A stretch of DNA of 64,000 nt from Capillimicrobium parvum (GCF_021172045.1 NZ_CP087164.1:2294001-2358000), one strand, 5' to 3'. Positions 8,730-17,260 are shown, counted from the stretch's first letter. The notes: generated from the letters alone by a model not told the origin. Numbers and translations are program-made.

Positions 8730-9896
8730 ATGCCCGAAGCCGTCATCGTCGACGCGGTCCGGACGCCCATCGGCCGCGCCTTCAAGGGCTCCCTGGCCTC
8801 CCTGCGCCCGGACGAGACGCTCGCCTACGTCGTCGACCAGGTGCTCGAGCGCAACCCGCAGGTCGACCCGGCCATCGTCGAGGAGGTCATCGCCGGCTGC
8901 GGCCTCCCGCAGGGCCTGCAGGCCAACAACATCGGCCGCATCGCGGTCCTGCTGAGCGACAAGCTCGGTCAGGAGACCGGCGGCTCGACCGTCTCGCGCT
9001 ACTGCGCGTCCGGGCTGGAGGCGATCCGCACCGCCGCCAACGACGTCGTCGCCGGCCAGGGCGATGCGTACATCGCGGCCGGCATCGAGTTCGTGTCGCG
9101 CTACAACGGGGCGCAGGAGGCCGCGCACCCCGAGGACCAGAACGAGAAGCTCCAGGGCAAGGAGCCCGGCCAGCCCGACGCCTACATCGCGATGGGCCTG
9201 ACCGCGGAGAACGTGGCCGAGCGGTACGGCGTGACCCGGGAGGCCCAGGACGAGTACGCCCAGAGGTCGCAGGAGCGCGCGGTGGCCGCCCAGTCGAGCG
9301 GCATCTTCGATCGCGAGATCGTTCCGGTCACGCTGGCCGACGGCACCGTGGTCAGCAAGGACGACGGCCCACGGCCCTCGTCGACGCTCGAGAAGCTGTC
9401 GTCGTTGGAGCCCGCGTTCCGTCCGGGCGGGACCGTCACGGCCGGGAACTCGTGCCCGCTCAACGACGGCGCCGCCGCGGCGCTGATCATGAGCGACACG
9501 AAGGCCGCCGAGCTGGGCCTAAAGCCGCGCGCGCGGATCATCACCGCCGCGACGTGGGGCAACGAGCCCGAGTTCATGGGCGTCGCGCCGATCGGGGCGA
9601 TCAGGAAGGCGCTCCAGCGCGCCGGCATGTCGATCTCCGACGTCGACGTCTACGAGCTCAACGAGGCCTTCGCGGCCCAGGTCATCCCGATCGCCGAGGA
9701 GGTGGGCTTCGACTACGACAAGCTCAACCCCCACGGCGGCGCGATCGCGCTCGGCCACCCGTTCGGCATGACGGGCGTGCGCATCATGACCACGCTGCTC
9801 AACGACCTCGAGACCCTCGACGGCACGATCGGCCTCGAGACCATGTGCGTCGCCCAGGGCCAGGGCGAGGCGATGATCGTCGAGCGGCTGAAGTAG
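8730..9896 (+). CDS. Acetyl-CoA acetyltransferase (thiolase)
   Basis: 388 residues of the thiolase superfamily, which cleaves or forms beta-ketoacyl-CoA in fatty acid or aromatic catabolism in the cytoplasm. The acyl-accepting Cys is residue 92 in VSRYCASGLEAI. NEAFAAQ, GHPFGMTG (catalytic His) and CVAQGQGEA near the C-terminus (second Cys) complete the active site. GAAAGG eleven bases ahead of the ATG is the likely ribosome binding site. It stands alone; no dehydrogenase or hydratase is next to it. A tandem repeat in its upstream region may regulate it. Confidence 0.92.
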   Translation: MPEAVIVDAVRTPIGRAFKGSLASLRPDETLAYVVDQVLERNPQVDPAIVEEVIAGCGLPQGLQANNIGRIAVLLSDKLGQETGGSTVSRYCASGLEAIRTAANDVVAGQGDAYIAAGIEFVSRYNGAQEAAHPEDQNEKLQGKEPGQPDAYIAMGLTAENVAERYGVTREAQDEYAQRSQERAVAAQSSGIFDREIVPVTLADGTVVSKDDGPRPSSTLEKLSSLEPAFRPGGTVTAGNSCPLNDGAAAALIMSDTKAAELGLKPRARIITAATWGNEPEFMGVAPIGAIRKALQRAGMSISDVDVYELNEAFAAQVIPIAEEVGFDYDKLNPHGGAIALGHPFGMTGVRIMTTLLNDLETLDGTIGLETMCVAQGQGEAMIVERLK

Positions 9897-9911
9897 CCGT
9901 CCGCGCCCGGT

Positions 9912-9942
9912 CCCCCGGCGCCCCGCAACGGGGCGCCGGGGG
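9912..9942 (+). terminator. Strong GC hairpin after the thiolase gene
   Basis: A perfect 14-base stem (9912-9925 with 9929-9942) with loop CAA starts 16 bases after the thiolase stop. There is no T-tract after it, as is common for actinobacterial terminators. It is followed by three GTCGAC-containing short repeats at about 9946-9985, between the two convergent genes. Confidence 0.6.
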
Positions 9943-10016
9943 GCCGCGGCGTCGACCGCGGCGTCGACCCAAGCGTCGACCGCGGCGGTAGGCCGGCCGG
10001 TGGCGGCGGCCGGGGA

Positions 10017-10784
10017 TCACACGGCCGTGAACCCACCGTCCACGGTGAGCACGGCGCCCGTGGCGAACGACGCGGCGTCCGATGCGAGGAACAGCGCGGC
10101 GGACGCGACCTCCGCGGGGTCGGCCTGCCGTCCGAGCGGCAGCGATGCGGCGAAGGCCCGCTGCTGCTCGACGAACCCGAGCTCGGCGACGATGGGCGTG
10201 TCCATGGGGCCGGGCAGGATGACGTTCGCGCGGATGCCGTCCTTGCCGTGGGCGACGGCCACCGCGCGCGTGAGGGCGCTGAGGCCCCCCTTGGCCGCCT
10301 GGTAGGCGACCCGTCCCTCGTCCGCAACGGCGCCCCCGTGGATCGAGCCGATGCTGACGATCGACCCGCCGCCGGCTTCGCGGATCGCGGGGACGCAGGC
10401 GTTCATCCCCAGGAACGCCCCGGTGAGGACGACGTCGAGCGTCCGGTGCCAGCCCTCGAGGGTCTCGTCCTCGATGCCGCCCAGGGTCGTCACGAACGCG
10501 TTGTTGACGAGCACATGCGGGCCGCCGAGGTCGCGGCACGCGCCCACCACCGCCGACCACTGGTCGGGGGACGTCACGTCGAGCGCATGGAAGCTCGCGC
10601 GCCCGCCGCTGTCGCGGATCGTCGTCGCCACCGCCTCGCCGAGCTCCTCGCGGACGTCGGACACGACGACCGTCGCGCCCTCCGCGGCGAACCGGCGGGC
10701 GATCGCCTCGCCGAGGCCCCGCGCGGAGCCCGTCACCAGCGCCACCCGTCCCTGCATCGCGCCTGCCGGCATGGTCGCCATCAT
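10017..10784 (-). CDS. SDR family oxidoreductase
   Basis: 255 residues of a classical short-chain dehydrogenase: the cofactor motif TGSARGLG, NNAF in place of NNAG, the catalytic Ser in SIGSIHG, the YQAAKGG Tyr-Lys pair and the C-terminal DGGF. It probably oxidises or reduces an alcohol or ketone with NAD(P)H. The first ATG of an ATGATG pair is chosen because it overlaps the cupin stop by four bases, with GGAG just ahead. It is the last gene of a GntR-cupin-SDR operon, which suggests use on the ligand sensed by the regulator. The substrate is unknown. Confidence 0.88.
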   Translation of the reverse strand: MMATMPAGAMQGRVALVTGSARGLGEAIARRFAAEGATVVVSDVREELGEAVATTIRDSGGRASFHALDVTSPDQWSAVVGACRDLGGPHVLVNNAFVTTLGGIEDETLEGWHRTLDVVLTGAFLGMNACVPAIREAGGGSIVSIGSIHGGAVADEGRVAYQAAKGGLSALTRAVAVAHGKDGIRANVILPGPMDTPIVAELGFVEQQRAFAASLPLGRQADPAEVASAALFLASDAASFATGAVLTVDGGFTAV

Positions 10785-11251
10785 CGTTCTCCATCCGCGA
10801 GCCGCTCGCGCGTGCGGGCGACCCGTTCGTCGCACGAGCCGTCGTCGGCCTCCGGCGTGAGGATCACGTTCTCCTGCTCGCGAGGGTCGTTGCGCGCGGT
10901 GACGAACGTGGCGGGCTCGGTGAGGCTGAGGTTGTACGTCTTGTGCGGGACGCCCGCCGGGATGAACAGGAAGTCGCCGGTCCGGGCGATCAGCGAGTGC
11001 TCCAGGCGCTCGCCGTGGAAGAACTCGATGGCGCCGTCCACGGCATAGATCGCGGTCTCGTAGTCGGCGTGCTTGTGCGTGTTGGAGTGGCCGCCGGGCG
11101 GGAACGCGGTCACGTTGAGCGACAGCCCGTTCGCGCCGGCCGTCCGCTCGGAGATGCCGAAGAACACGGGGATGTCCTGCTTGGCCGTCTCGGCCCGGGG
11201 CGGGCGCAGGACGCGGACCTCCTGGCCGGGCGGGGTGCTGGCGTCGTTCAT
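10781..11251 (-). CDS. Cupin domain-containing protein
   Basis: 156 residues forming a single cupin barrel. Motif 1 is visible as GGHSNTHKHADYETAIYAVDG (residues roughly 52-72, with two His and a Glu as metal ligands) and motif 2 as GDFLFIPAGVPHKTYN. Small cupins of this type bind a metal and act as sensors, isomerases or dioxygenases. Its start overlaps the GntR stop and its stop overlaps the SDR start (both ATGA), so the three genes form one coupled operon. No specific reaction can be assigned. Confidence 0.85.
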   Translation of the reverse strand: MNDASTPPGQEVRVLRPPRAETAKQDIPVFFGISERTAGANGLSLNVTAFPPGGHSNTHKHADYETAIYAVDGAIEFFHGERLEHSLIARTGDFLFIPAGVPHKTYNLSLTEPATFVTARNDPREQENVILTPEADDGSCDERVARTRERLADGER

Positions 11252-12093
11252 CGGTCGTCCTCCTGGTCGGCGTTGACGAGGGTGGAGAGCCTCAGCCGGG
11301 GCTCGGTGTGCAGCATGGTCGTCGCCATCGCCGGCAGGCCGGGGGCGGGGGTCACCCACCACATGGCGAGCGGGAGGCTGATCCGCTCGTGCGCGCCGGT
11401 GCCGAAGAGCATGCCGTTGGCCCGCCCGGCCCCGAGCAGGGTGGCGAGCCGGTTCTCGGGGTCCTCGCGCAGCACGAGCGACAGCGCCGCCTCGATGAGA
11501 TGGAACTCCAGGATCTGGCGCGCGCGCAGCCCGTCGCCGGCTTCGAGGGCGTCGACGGTGCGGCGATCGAGCTCGATCCACTCCGCCGGGTCGTCGGGGC
11601 GCGACCGGTAGTGCTGGTGGTGGCGGTGGATGTGGCGGTAGGTCTTGCGCACGATGTCGTCGACGAACGGGCTGGCGAACGTCGCCCGCTGGGCGAGATG
11701 GAAGCTGCGATGGGCGCGCTGGAAGGCGTTGGGCTCGTGGGCCGCGGCCTCCATGTCGGCGAGATGGCCGCGCAGCTCGCGAAGCCGGGCGGCGGTCATC
11801 GCCGGCGTGCGGGCCTGCAGCAGCGGCGGCTCCACGAGGATCCTCAGCGCGTGCATGCCCTCCGCCGAATCGAGCCGCGCGGGGGCCACCCGGGCACCGG
11901 CGTTCGGCGTCGCGACGGCGAGTCCGTCGCCCTGTAGGCGGCTCAGCGCCTCGCGCAGCGGCGTGCGACCACAGCCGAGCTCGCGCATCAGCCGGGGATG
12001 GGCGAGTCGATCGCCGGGCTGGTACACGCCTTCGATGATGAGGTCGTGCAACCGTGTGTAGACGTCGTCGGCGGTCGGCGCCGGGCTCGGCAT
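11248..12093 (-). CDS. GntR family (FadR/FCD subgroup) transcriptional regulator
   Basis: 281 residues. The N-terminal winged helix-turn-helix shows IIEGVYQPGDRL, LMRELGCGRTPLREALSRLQ and GDGLAV, the GntR signature. The C-terminal alpha-helical FCD domain carries FHLAQRAT and EHISL-like His positions that in this family bind a metal and a carboxylate ligand. ATG 12093 is preferred over the in-frame TTG 12105. It heads the operon with the cupin and SDR and is divergent from another SDR. Two near-identical palindromes in the shared region are its probable operators, which suggests autoregulation and control of both transcripts. Confidence 0.88.
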   Translation of the reverse strand: MPSPAPTADDVYTRLHDLIIEGVYQPGDRLAHPRLMRELGCGRTPLREALSRLQGDGLAVATPNAGARVAPARLDSAEGMHALRILVEPPLLQARTPAMTAARLRELRGHLADMEAAAHEPNAFQRAHRSFHLAQRATFASPFVDDIVRKTYRHIHRHHQHYRSRPDDPAEWIELDRRTVDALEAGDGLRARQILEFHLIEAALSLVLREDPENRLATLLGAGRANGMLFGTGAHERISLPLAMWWVTPAPGLPAMATTMLHTEPRLRLSTLVNADQEDDR

Positions 12094-12094
12094 G

Positions 12095-12106
12095 ATCGGA
12101 TCCAAT
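12095..12106. promoter_or_regulatory. Palindromic operator candidate 1 (ATCGGATCCAAT)
   Basis: One half of a pair of ATCGGATCC-centred palindromes between gntR and the divergent SDR. This copy has one mismatched pair and begins two bases upstream of the regulator's ATG, where bound protein would block its own expression. Confidence 0.5.
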
Positions 12107-12150
12107 CACGTCAGGGCCCGCGATGCACGCCGGAGCTGGTCTGCTGACGG

Positions 12151-12162
12151 ATCGGATCCGAT
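12151..12162. promoter_or_regulatory. Palindromic operator candidate 2 (ATCGGATCCGAT)
   Basis: A perfect 12-base palindrome, 56 bases centre-to-centre from the copy at 12095 and 45 bases upstream of the SDR start. Its match to the first copy supports recognition by the adjacent GntR-family protein. Confidence 0.5.
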
Positions 12163-12207
12163 GTGGATACGCTCCGGCTTCCTGCCTCACGCCTCTGGAG
12201 AGTTCGC

Positions 12208-12996
12208 ATGGCCCGCGCCACCCCGCATCCCGCCGTCCTCGAGCTGTTCTCGGTCGTCGACCGAGGCATCGTCGTGACCGGCGCGGCCAGTGGGATCGGC
12301 CGCGCCATCGCGCGGGGCGTCGCCGCGGCCGGTGCACGCGTGCTCGCCGTCGACGTGGACGAGCAGGGTCTCGCCGAGACGGCGGCGGCGGCCGACGGGA
12401 CGCTCGTGACGCACCGGGCGGACGTCGCCGACGAGGAGCAGGTCGCCGGCCTGTTCGAGGTGGCCGACCGCGAGCTCGGCGTCCTCGACGTCGTGTTCTC
12501 CAACGCCGGCATCGCCGGGCCGGTCGCAGCGGTGGAGGACATCTCGCTCGCGGACTGGCGGCGCGTCGGCGCGGTGAACCTCGACGCGGGCTTCCTGATC
12601 GCCCGCGAGACCGTGCGCCGGCTGAAGGCGGCCGGGCGGCCGGGCAAGCTCGTCTACACCGCGTCCGTCTGGGGCGTGGTCGGGACGTCGACGCCGCTGT
12701 CGCCGTACGCGGCGAGCAAGGGCGGCGTCGTCAACCTCATCCGCCAGCTTGCCGTCGAGCTGGCCCCGCACGGGATCACGGTCAACGGCTTCGCGCCGGC
12801 GGGCGTCGTGACGAACATCGCCGACGGCTTCTACGAGGACGACGAGGCGGTCAAGGGCCTGGTGGCGGAGATCCCGAACGGGCGGCTGGTGGGCGCCGAC
12901 GAGGTGCTCGGGACGGCGATCTTCCTGGCGTCGCGCGCGTCGGATCACATGACCGGACACACGCTGGCCCTCGACGGCGGCTATCTGGCGCGCTGA
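12208..12996 (+). CDS. SDR family oxidoreductase
   Basis: 262 residues of a classical SDR: TGAASGIG cofactor loop, SNAGI, catalytic Ser in TASVWG, YAASKGG, and the C-terminal LALDGGY. ATG 12208 is chosen over an in-frame GTG at 12163 because GGAG lies nine bases upstream and because the GTG would overlap the operator palindrome. It is transcribed divergently from the GntR-cupin-SDR operon and probably shares its regulator. The two SDRs are distinct sequences and may act in consecutive oxidation steps; this is inference. Confidence 0.87.
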   Translation: MARATPHPAVLELFSVVDRGIVVTGAASGIGRAIARGVAAAGARVLAVDVDEQGLAETAAAADGTLVTHRADVADEEQVAGLFEVADRELGVLDVVFSNAGIAGPVAAVEDISLADWRRVGAVNLDAGFLIARETVRRLKAAGRPGKLVYTASVWGVVGTSTPLSPYAASKGGVVNLIRQLAVELAPHGITVNGFAPAGVVTNIADGFYEDDEAVKGLVAEIPNGRLVGADEVLGTAIFLASRASDHMTGHTLALDGGYLAR

Positions 12997-13112
12997 GCCC
13001 GCGGCCCCGCGAGGCCGGGCGGCCGTCCGGGGCAGGGCGGCGCGGTAACGCTTTGCGCTCCACCTGCCGATAGTGGGAGAGTTTCGCCTAACCACCTAAG
13101 GAGGGTCGCCAC

Positions 13113-13580
13113 ATGGCGGAGGAAGTTGAGATCAGAGGTGCCGGAAGCACCGCGAAGATCCGGGGAGTCGTGGCCGTCCCCGTGCTGTCGATCATCACGC
13201 TCGGCATCTACTGGTGGGTCTGGTACTACAAGATCAACCGCGAGATGGCGGACCTCGGCAAGGCCACGGGCCGCACCGAGGAGCTCGGCGACAGCCCCGG
13301 CACGTCGCTGCTGGCCGTCACGCTGGGTGCACTCGTCATCGTTCCGGCGATCATCTCGCTGATCCACACGTTCCAGCGCATCCAGGCGCTGCAGCGGTTC
13401 ACGCAGGCCGGCGAGCCGCTCAACGGCTGGCTCGGCGTCGTGATGTACCTGGTGTTCAGCCCGGTCCTGCAGGGCTACATGCAGAGCGGCCTCAACGGGG
13501 CGTGGCAGCACCAGGCCCAGGGCGGCACTCTCACCCCGGCTCCGGTCGGAGTGACCGAGCCCGCGCCGATCGCTCCCTGA
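13113..13580 (+). CDS. DUF4234 domain-containing membrane protein
   Basis: 155 residues with the DUF4234 pattern: ITLGIYWWVWYYKINREM, then a second membrane span around LLAVTLGALVIVPAIISLI and a third around VVMYLVFSPVLQGY. AAGGAGGG lies six to eight bases before the ATG, so the start is firm. The C-terminus is a short proline-rich tail. The function of DUF4234 proteins is unknown; topology predicts a small integral membrane protein. It stands alone, preceded by a 116-base non-coding stretch. Confidence 0.85.
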   Translation: MAEEVEIRGAGSTAKIRGVVAVPVLSIITLGIYWWVWYYKINREMADLGKATGRTEELGDSPGTSLLAVTLGALVIVPAIISLIHTFQRIQALQRFTQAGEPLNGWLGVVMYLVFSPVLQGYMQSGLNGAWQHQAQGGTLTPAPVGVTEPAPIAP

Positions 13581-13642
13581 TCGCGCAGACCCGTTCCGGC
13601 GGGGCGGCCGCGTGGCCGCCCCGTCCGGTCTGCCCCGCCGCG

Positions 13643-13648
13643 TAGTCT
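13643..13648 (+). promoter_or_regulatory. -10 box of a probable leaderless promoter (TAGTCT)
   Basis: TAGTCT is followed by seven bases and then the GTG of the CapA-family gene, with no Shine-Dalgarno sequence between. The same arrangement precedes several other genes here. Confidence 0.45.
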
Positions 13649-13655
13649 GGCCGGC

Positions 13656-14828
13656 GTGCGACATCTCACGCCGCTCGTCCTCGCAGCGGCGGTCGCGGCC
13701 GCGGTCCTCGCTGGCTGCGGTGAAGGCTCGGCACCGCCCACGGCAGCGCCGGCCTCCACGTCTCCGGCGAGCACCGGGCCCGCCGTCGCGAGCCCGGAGC
13801 CCGCGCCCCGGCCGCGCCGGCGACCCGTGCGTCTCACGGTCGAGGTCAACGGCGACCTCCTGATCCACGCCCCGATCTGGCAGACCGCCCAGGCGCTCGG
13901 CGGCGGATCGGACTACGACTTCGCGCCGATGCTGCGCCACCTGCGCCCCTGGGTGAAGGGCTCAGACCTGGCGATCTGCCACGTCGAGACGCCGATGACC
14001 GCGGCGGCCCCGACCGGCTATCCGCGCTTCAACACCCCCCCTGCGCTCGCCCGCGCGATCCGCCGCACCGGCTGGGACGCCTGCGACACGGCCTCCAACC
14101 ACACGCTTGACCAGGGCCAGTCCGGCGTGGACGCCACGCTGGGCGCGCTGCGGCGCGCCGGGGTGCGCCACACCGGCTCGGCCGCCTCGGCGCGCGGGGC
14201 CCGGCGGATCCTGCTGCTGCGCGCGAAGGGCGTCACCGTCGCGTACCTGGCGTACACGACGACGACGAACGGCGTCCCGCCCCCGCATCCGTGGTCGGTC
14301 GCCCTCGCCACGCCGCGCCGCATCCTGCGCGACGCGCGGCGGGCCCGCGCGCAGGGTGCCGACGCGGTGCTCGTCAACCTGCACTGGGGCGTCGAGTACG
14401 CCCACGCGCCGACGCCTCAGCAGCTCGCGCTCGCGCGCCGGCTGACGCGCTCGCGGGCGATCACGGCGATCGTCGGCCAGCACGCCCACGTCGTCCAGCC
14501 CATCCGCCGGGTCAACGGCCGCTGGGTCGTCTTCGGCGAGGGCAACCTGCTGTCCAACCAGACGAGCGCGTGCTGCCCGGCCGCCACCCAGGACGGGCTC
14601 CTGGCCATCCTGCACCTGCGCATCGACGGCCGCCGCAGCCGCGTCGAGCGCGTCGAGTACGTGCCGACCTGGGTGCGCCACGGCGACTACGCCGTGCTGC
14701 CCGTCGGCCGCGCGCTGGCCCGCGGCCTCGCGCCCGCCGCGGACCTGCGGGCGTCGTGGCAGCGGACGATCGGCGTCGTCGGCCGCGGGCCAGGGTTGCG
14801 CACCGTGCCGCGGCGCCTGCCGGGCTGA
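13656..14828 (+). CDS. CapA family poly-gamma-glutamate-type metallophosphatase, lipoprotein
   Basis: 390 residues beginning with a lipoprotein signal: hydrophobic PLVLAAAVAAAVLAGC with a Cys lipobox, then an Ala/Pro/Ser-rich linker. The body matches the CapA/PgsA calcineurin-like fold: VNGDLLIHAP at residue 65 or so, CHVETPM, TASNHTLDQG, VNLHWGVEYAHAP and VGQHAHVVQP, which hold the metal-binding Asp, Asn and His residues. CapA proteins are membrane-anchored and implicated in capsule polymer handling, but many homologues, including this one, lack other capsule genes nearby. GTG start, probably leaderless. Confidence 0.85.
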   Translation: MRHLTPLVLAAAVAAAVLAGCGEGSAPPTAAPASTSPASTGPAVASPEPAPRPRRRPVRLTVEVNGDLLIHAPIWQTAQALGGGSDYDFAPMLRHLRPWVKGSDLAICHVETPMTAAAPTGYPRFNTPPALARAIRRTGWDACDTASNHTLDQGQSGVDATLGALRRAGVRHTGSAASARGARRILLLRAKGVTVAYLAYTTTTNGVPPPHPWSVALATPRRILRDARRARAQGADAVLVNLHWGVEYAHAPTPQQLALARRLTRSRAITAIVGQHAHVVQPIRRVNGRWVVFGEGNLLSNQTSACCPAATQDGLLAILHLRIDGRRSRVERVEYVPTWVRHGDYAVLPVGRALARGLAPAADLRASWQRTIGVVGRGPGLRTVPRRLPG

Positions 14829-14850
14829 GCGAGCCGCCCGGCACGACGAC

Positions 14851-15285
14851 TCAGAAGAGCCGCTGGCTGCCCCGCGACAGGAACCACCCGTGGCCGCCGG
14901 CGTTCGTGCAGCGCAGTCCCGACATGGAGACCGTGCAGCGGAACGGCCCGAACCGGCGCGTCGTGCCGTAGGGCACCAGGCGGGACTTCGGGTCGAACGA
15001 CGTGTCGCTGGCGCAGGGCAGCTTGACGCTGCCGCGGCGGCGCATCGTGAACGACCGCCCGGCGTCGCCGACCTCGCCGCAACTGCGCTGCCCGTCGAAG
15101 CGGGTGGGGTACATCACGTCGCAGCGCAGGAATGTCGGGCCGGTCTGGTACACGCAGCCGATCAGGTTCGACGGCGTGCGAAAGAAGGTGAACGTCGAGG
15201 CGCCGGCGGAGGGGATCCCGGCGGCGGCGGCGATGGCGAGGGCGGCCAGCGCCGTGGCGGCGCAGGCGAGCACGGGGCGGAACAT
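14851..15285 (-). CDS. Secreted DUF6636-like protein
   Basis: 144 residues with a clear Sec signal peptide (Ala-rich hydrophobic stretch, cleavage near SAGAS). The mature part holds FRTPSNLIGCVY, FLRCDVMY and LRCTNAGGHGWFLS, with six Cys that probably form disulfides. This resembles DUF6636 proteins of actinobacteria, of unknown function. The ATG has no ribosome binding site but is preceded by TAGGGT and six bases. It is convergent with the CapA gene, 22 bases away. Confidence 0.75.
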   Translation of the reverse strand: MFRPVLACAATALAALAIAAAAGIPSAGASTFTFFRTPSNLIGCVYQTGPTFLRCDVMYPTRFDGQRSCGEVGDAGRSFTMRRRGSVKLPCASDTSFDPKSRLVPYGTTRRFGPFRCTVSMSGLRCTNAGGHGWFLSRGSQRLF

Positions 15286-15291
15286 GGCGCA

Positions 15292-15297
15292 ACCCTA
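15292..15297 (-). promoter_or_regulatory. -10 box of a probable leaderless promoter (TAGGGT)
   Basis: TAGGGT on the minus strand is separated from the ATG at 15285 by exactly six bases (TGCGCC). The same hexamer precedes the PAS histidine kinase and the siderophore-interacting protein. Confidence 0.45.
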
Positions 15298-15455
15298 CGG
15301 GCGCGGGCGATCCTCGCGCGGGAGCCACCGCAGCGGTTGCCCCCGGTCGCCTGGCGCGACCGCGTCGCGTGGTCAGAGCGCGGACCCGCGCCGGTAGTTT
15401 CCGCACGGACCTCGCCGCTGGCATCGGTGCGGGCGAGCGTCATACGGTTCGCAGC

Positions 15456-15641
15456 ATGGACGCACCACGTCAGACGCAGGCGACGAAGCTCGCCGCCAGG
15501 ATGCAGCTGCGTGACACCGTCAGGGACGAGCTCGCCGGCCGCAACGACGACGCCGCCCGTCAGCGGCGCAGCGCGGCGCTGATGCAACGCGTGCGAGCGA
15601 CAGCCCGCGGCGCCGCGCAGGGACGCACGCCCGTCGCCTGA
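15456..15641 (+). CDS. Small hypothetical basic protein
   Basis: A possible 61-residue protein starting MDAPRQTQATKLAARMQL, rich in Arg, Ala and Gln and probably helical. No homologous family is recognised. There is no good ribosome binding site and an in-frame start further upstream (15369) would extend it. It fills the gap between the divergent DUF6636 gene and the histidine kinase; it may be real or chance. Confidence 0.35.
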   Translation: MDAPRQTQATKLAARMQLRDTVRDELAGRNDDAARQRRSAALMQRVRATARGAAQGRTPVA

Positions 15642-15672
15642 CGGCTGTCTCGGCAATCCGGGGGATCGGCGG

Positions 15673-15678
15673 TAGGGT
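15673..15678 (+). promoter_or_regulatory. -10 box of a probable leaderless promoter (TAGGGT)
   Basis: TAGGGT, seven bases, then GTG 15686. This spacing decides the start of the histidine kinase, since an alternative in-frame GTG at 15677 lies inside the hexamer. Confidence 0.45.
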
Positions 15679-15685
15679 GCTGCCC

Positions 15686-17260
15686 GTGCACGCCCCCGAC
15701 TCCGACGCCTCGCTCGTCGCGGGTGACTGGCGCGCGTGGCAGTTCGCGCTGCTGGTCGAGACCGTCTCCGACTACGCGATCTTCCTCCTGGAGCCCGACG
15801 GACGGGTGGCGAGCTGGAACCGCGGCGCCCGGCGCATCAAGGGCTACGAGGCGCCCGAGGTCATCGGCCGGCACTTCTCGCTGTTCTACACCGACGCGGA
15901 CCGGACGCGCGACCATCCCGCGCACGAGCTCGAGATCGCCGAGCTCGAGGGGCGCTATGAGGAGGAGGGCTGGCGCGTCCGCAAGGACGGGTCGCGGTTC
16001 TGGGCCAACGTGGTCATCACGGCGCTGCGCGATTCCGGCGGCACGCTCGTGGGCTACGGGAAGGTCACGCGAGACCTCACAGCACGCCGGCTCTCCGAGG
16101 AGCAGCTGCGCGCCACCGCGGCGGAGCTGCTGACGGCCAACCGCGGGCTCGACCAGTTCCGCCGCCTGGTCGCCGGCGTCCGCGACTACGCGATCTTCAT
16201 GCTCGACCCCGGCGGCCACGTCGCCAGCTGGAACGCCGGCGCCGAGCACATCAAGGGCTACACCGAGGACGAGATCGTCGGCCGGCACTTCTCGGTCTTC
16301 TACACCGAGCCCGACCTGATGCGCGATCACCCGGCGCACGAGCTCGAGGTCGCGGCGCGCGACGGCCGGTACGAGGAGGAGGGCTGGCGCGTCCGCCAGG
16401 ACGGGTCGCGGTTCTGGGCCAACGTCGTCATCACGCCGATCCGCAACGACACGGGCGTGCTGATCGGGTACGCGAAGGTCACGCGCGATCTCACCGAGCG
16501 CCGGCAGGTCGAGCAGGCGCTGCGCGACGCGCACGAGCAGCTGCGCCGCTCCAATGAGGAGCTCGATCGCTTCGCCGTCGTCGCCGCCCACGACCTCAGC
16601 GCGCCGCTCGCGACCGTCACCGGGCTGGCCGGCCTGCTCGAGCGCGAGCTGCCCGAGGACGTCACCCCGAAGGCGATCGAGTACCTGCGCCACATGTCCG
16701 TCTCGACCGCACGCATGGCCGAGCTCATCGACCGCCTGCTCACGTACGCGCGGGCCGGCGAGGGACCGAGCAGCCGCCGGCCGGTCGACGTCAGCGAGGC
16801 GGCCGGCTCCGCGATCGGCGACCTCGCCGCGGTGATCGCCGAGCGCGGTGCAGAGGTCCGCGTCGAGCTCGACGGCGTTCCGTCCGTCACGGCGGCGCGC
16901 GGCGACCTCGAGCTCGTCCTGCGCAACCTCGTGGGCAACGCCGTGAAGTTCGGGGCCCGGGAGCGACCGCACGTCCGTCTCGCATGGCAGCCCGAGGGGG
17001 ACGGGTGCGTGCGCATCACCGTCGACGACGACGGGGAGGGCATCGCGCCCGACGATCAGGTGCGGATCTTCCGCGCGTTCGAGCGGGTGCCGACGGTGGC
17101 CGGGCCGCGCGGCAGCGGCCTCGGGCTGGCGATCTGCGCGCGCATCGTGCAGCGGTCAGGCGGCGCCATCGGCGTCGAGTCCGGCGAGGGCGCGGGCAGC
17201 CGGTTCTGGCTCACGCTGCCGACGTTCCCCGGAGATCGGGCCGGCGCGCCGGGCGCCTGA
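15686..17260 (+). CDS. PAS-PAS sensor histidine kinase
   Basis: 524 residues: PAS 1 (about 10-135), PAS 2 (about 150-275), coiled linker, HisKA with the phosphoacceptor His 302 in VVAAHDLSAPL, and HATPase_c with NLVGNAVKF, DDDGEGI and GSGLGL. No membrane segment is seen, so it is a cytoplasmic sensor. The two PAS domains are near copies, offset by 138 residues, and share a 63-base stretch with only two differences. GTG 15686 is chosen from the upstream TAGGGT spacing. A response regulator of matching type lies at 18081-18659 on the other strand, but partnership is not shown. Confidence 0.9.
   Translation: MHAPDSDASLVAGDWRAWQFALLVETVSDYAIFLLEPDGRVASWNRGARRIKGYEAPEVIGRHFSLFYTDADRTRDHPAHELEIAELEGRYEEEGWRVRKDGSRFWANVVITALRDSGGTLVGYGKVTRDLTARRLSEEQLRATAAELLTANRGLDQFRRLVAGVRDYAIFMLDPGGHVASWNAGAEHIKGYTEDEIVGRHFSVFYTEPDLMRDHPAHELEVAARDGRYEEEGWRVRQDGSRFWANVVITPIRNDTGVLIGYAKVTRDLTERRQVEQALRDAHEQLRRSNEELDRFAVVAAHDLSAPLATVTGLAGLLERELPEDVTPKAIEYLRHMSVSTARMAELIDRLLTYARAGEGPSSRRPVDVSEAAGSAIGDLAAVIAERGAEVRVELDGVPSVTAARGDLELVLRNLVGNAVKFGARERPHVRLAWQPEGDGCVRITVDDDGEGIAPDDQVRIFRAFERVPTVAGPRGSGLGLAICARIVQRSGGAIGVESGEGAGSRFWLTLPTFPGDRAGAPGA

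Noticed and set aside
12163-12207. Longer start (GTG 12163) for the SDR at 12208
   Set aside because: It would begin at the operator palindrome and lacks a ribosome binding site, whereas ATG 12208 has GGAG at good spacing and starts near the conserved fold.
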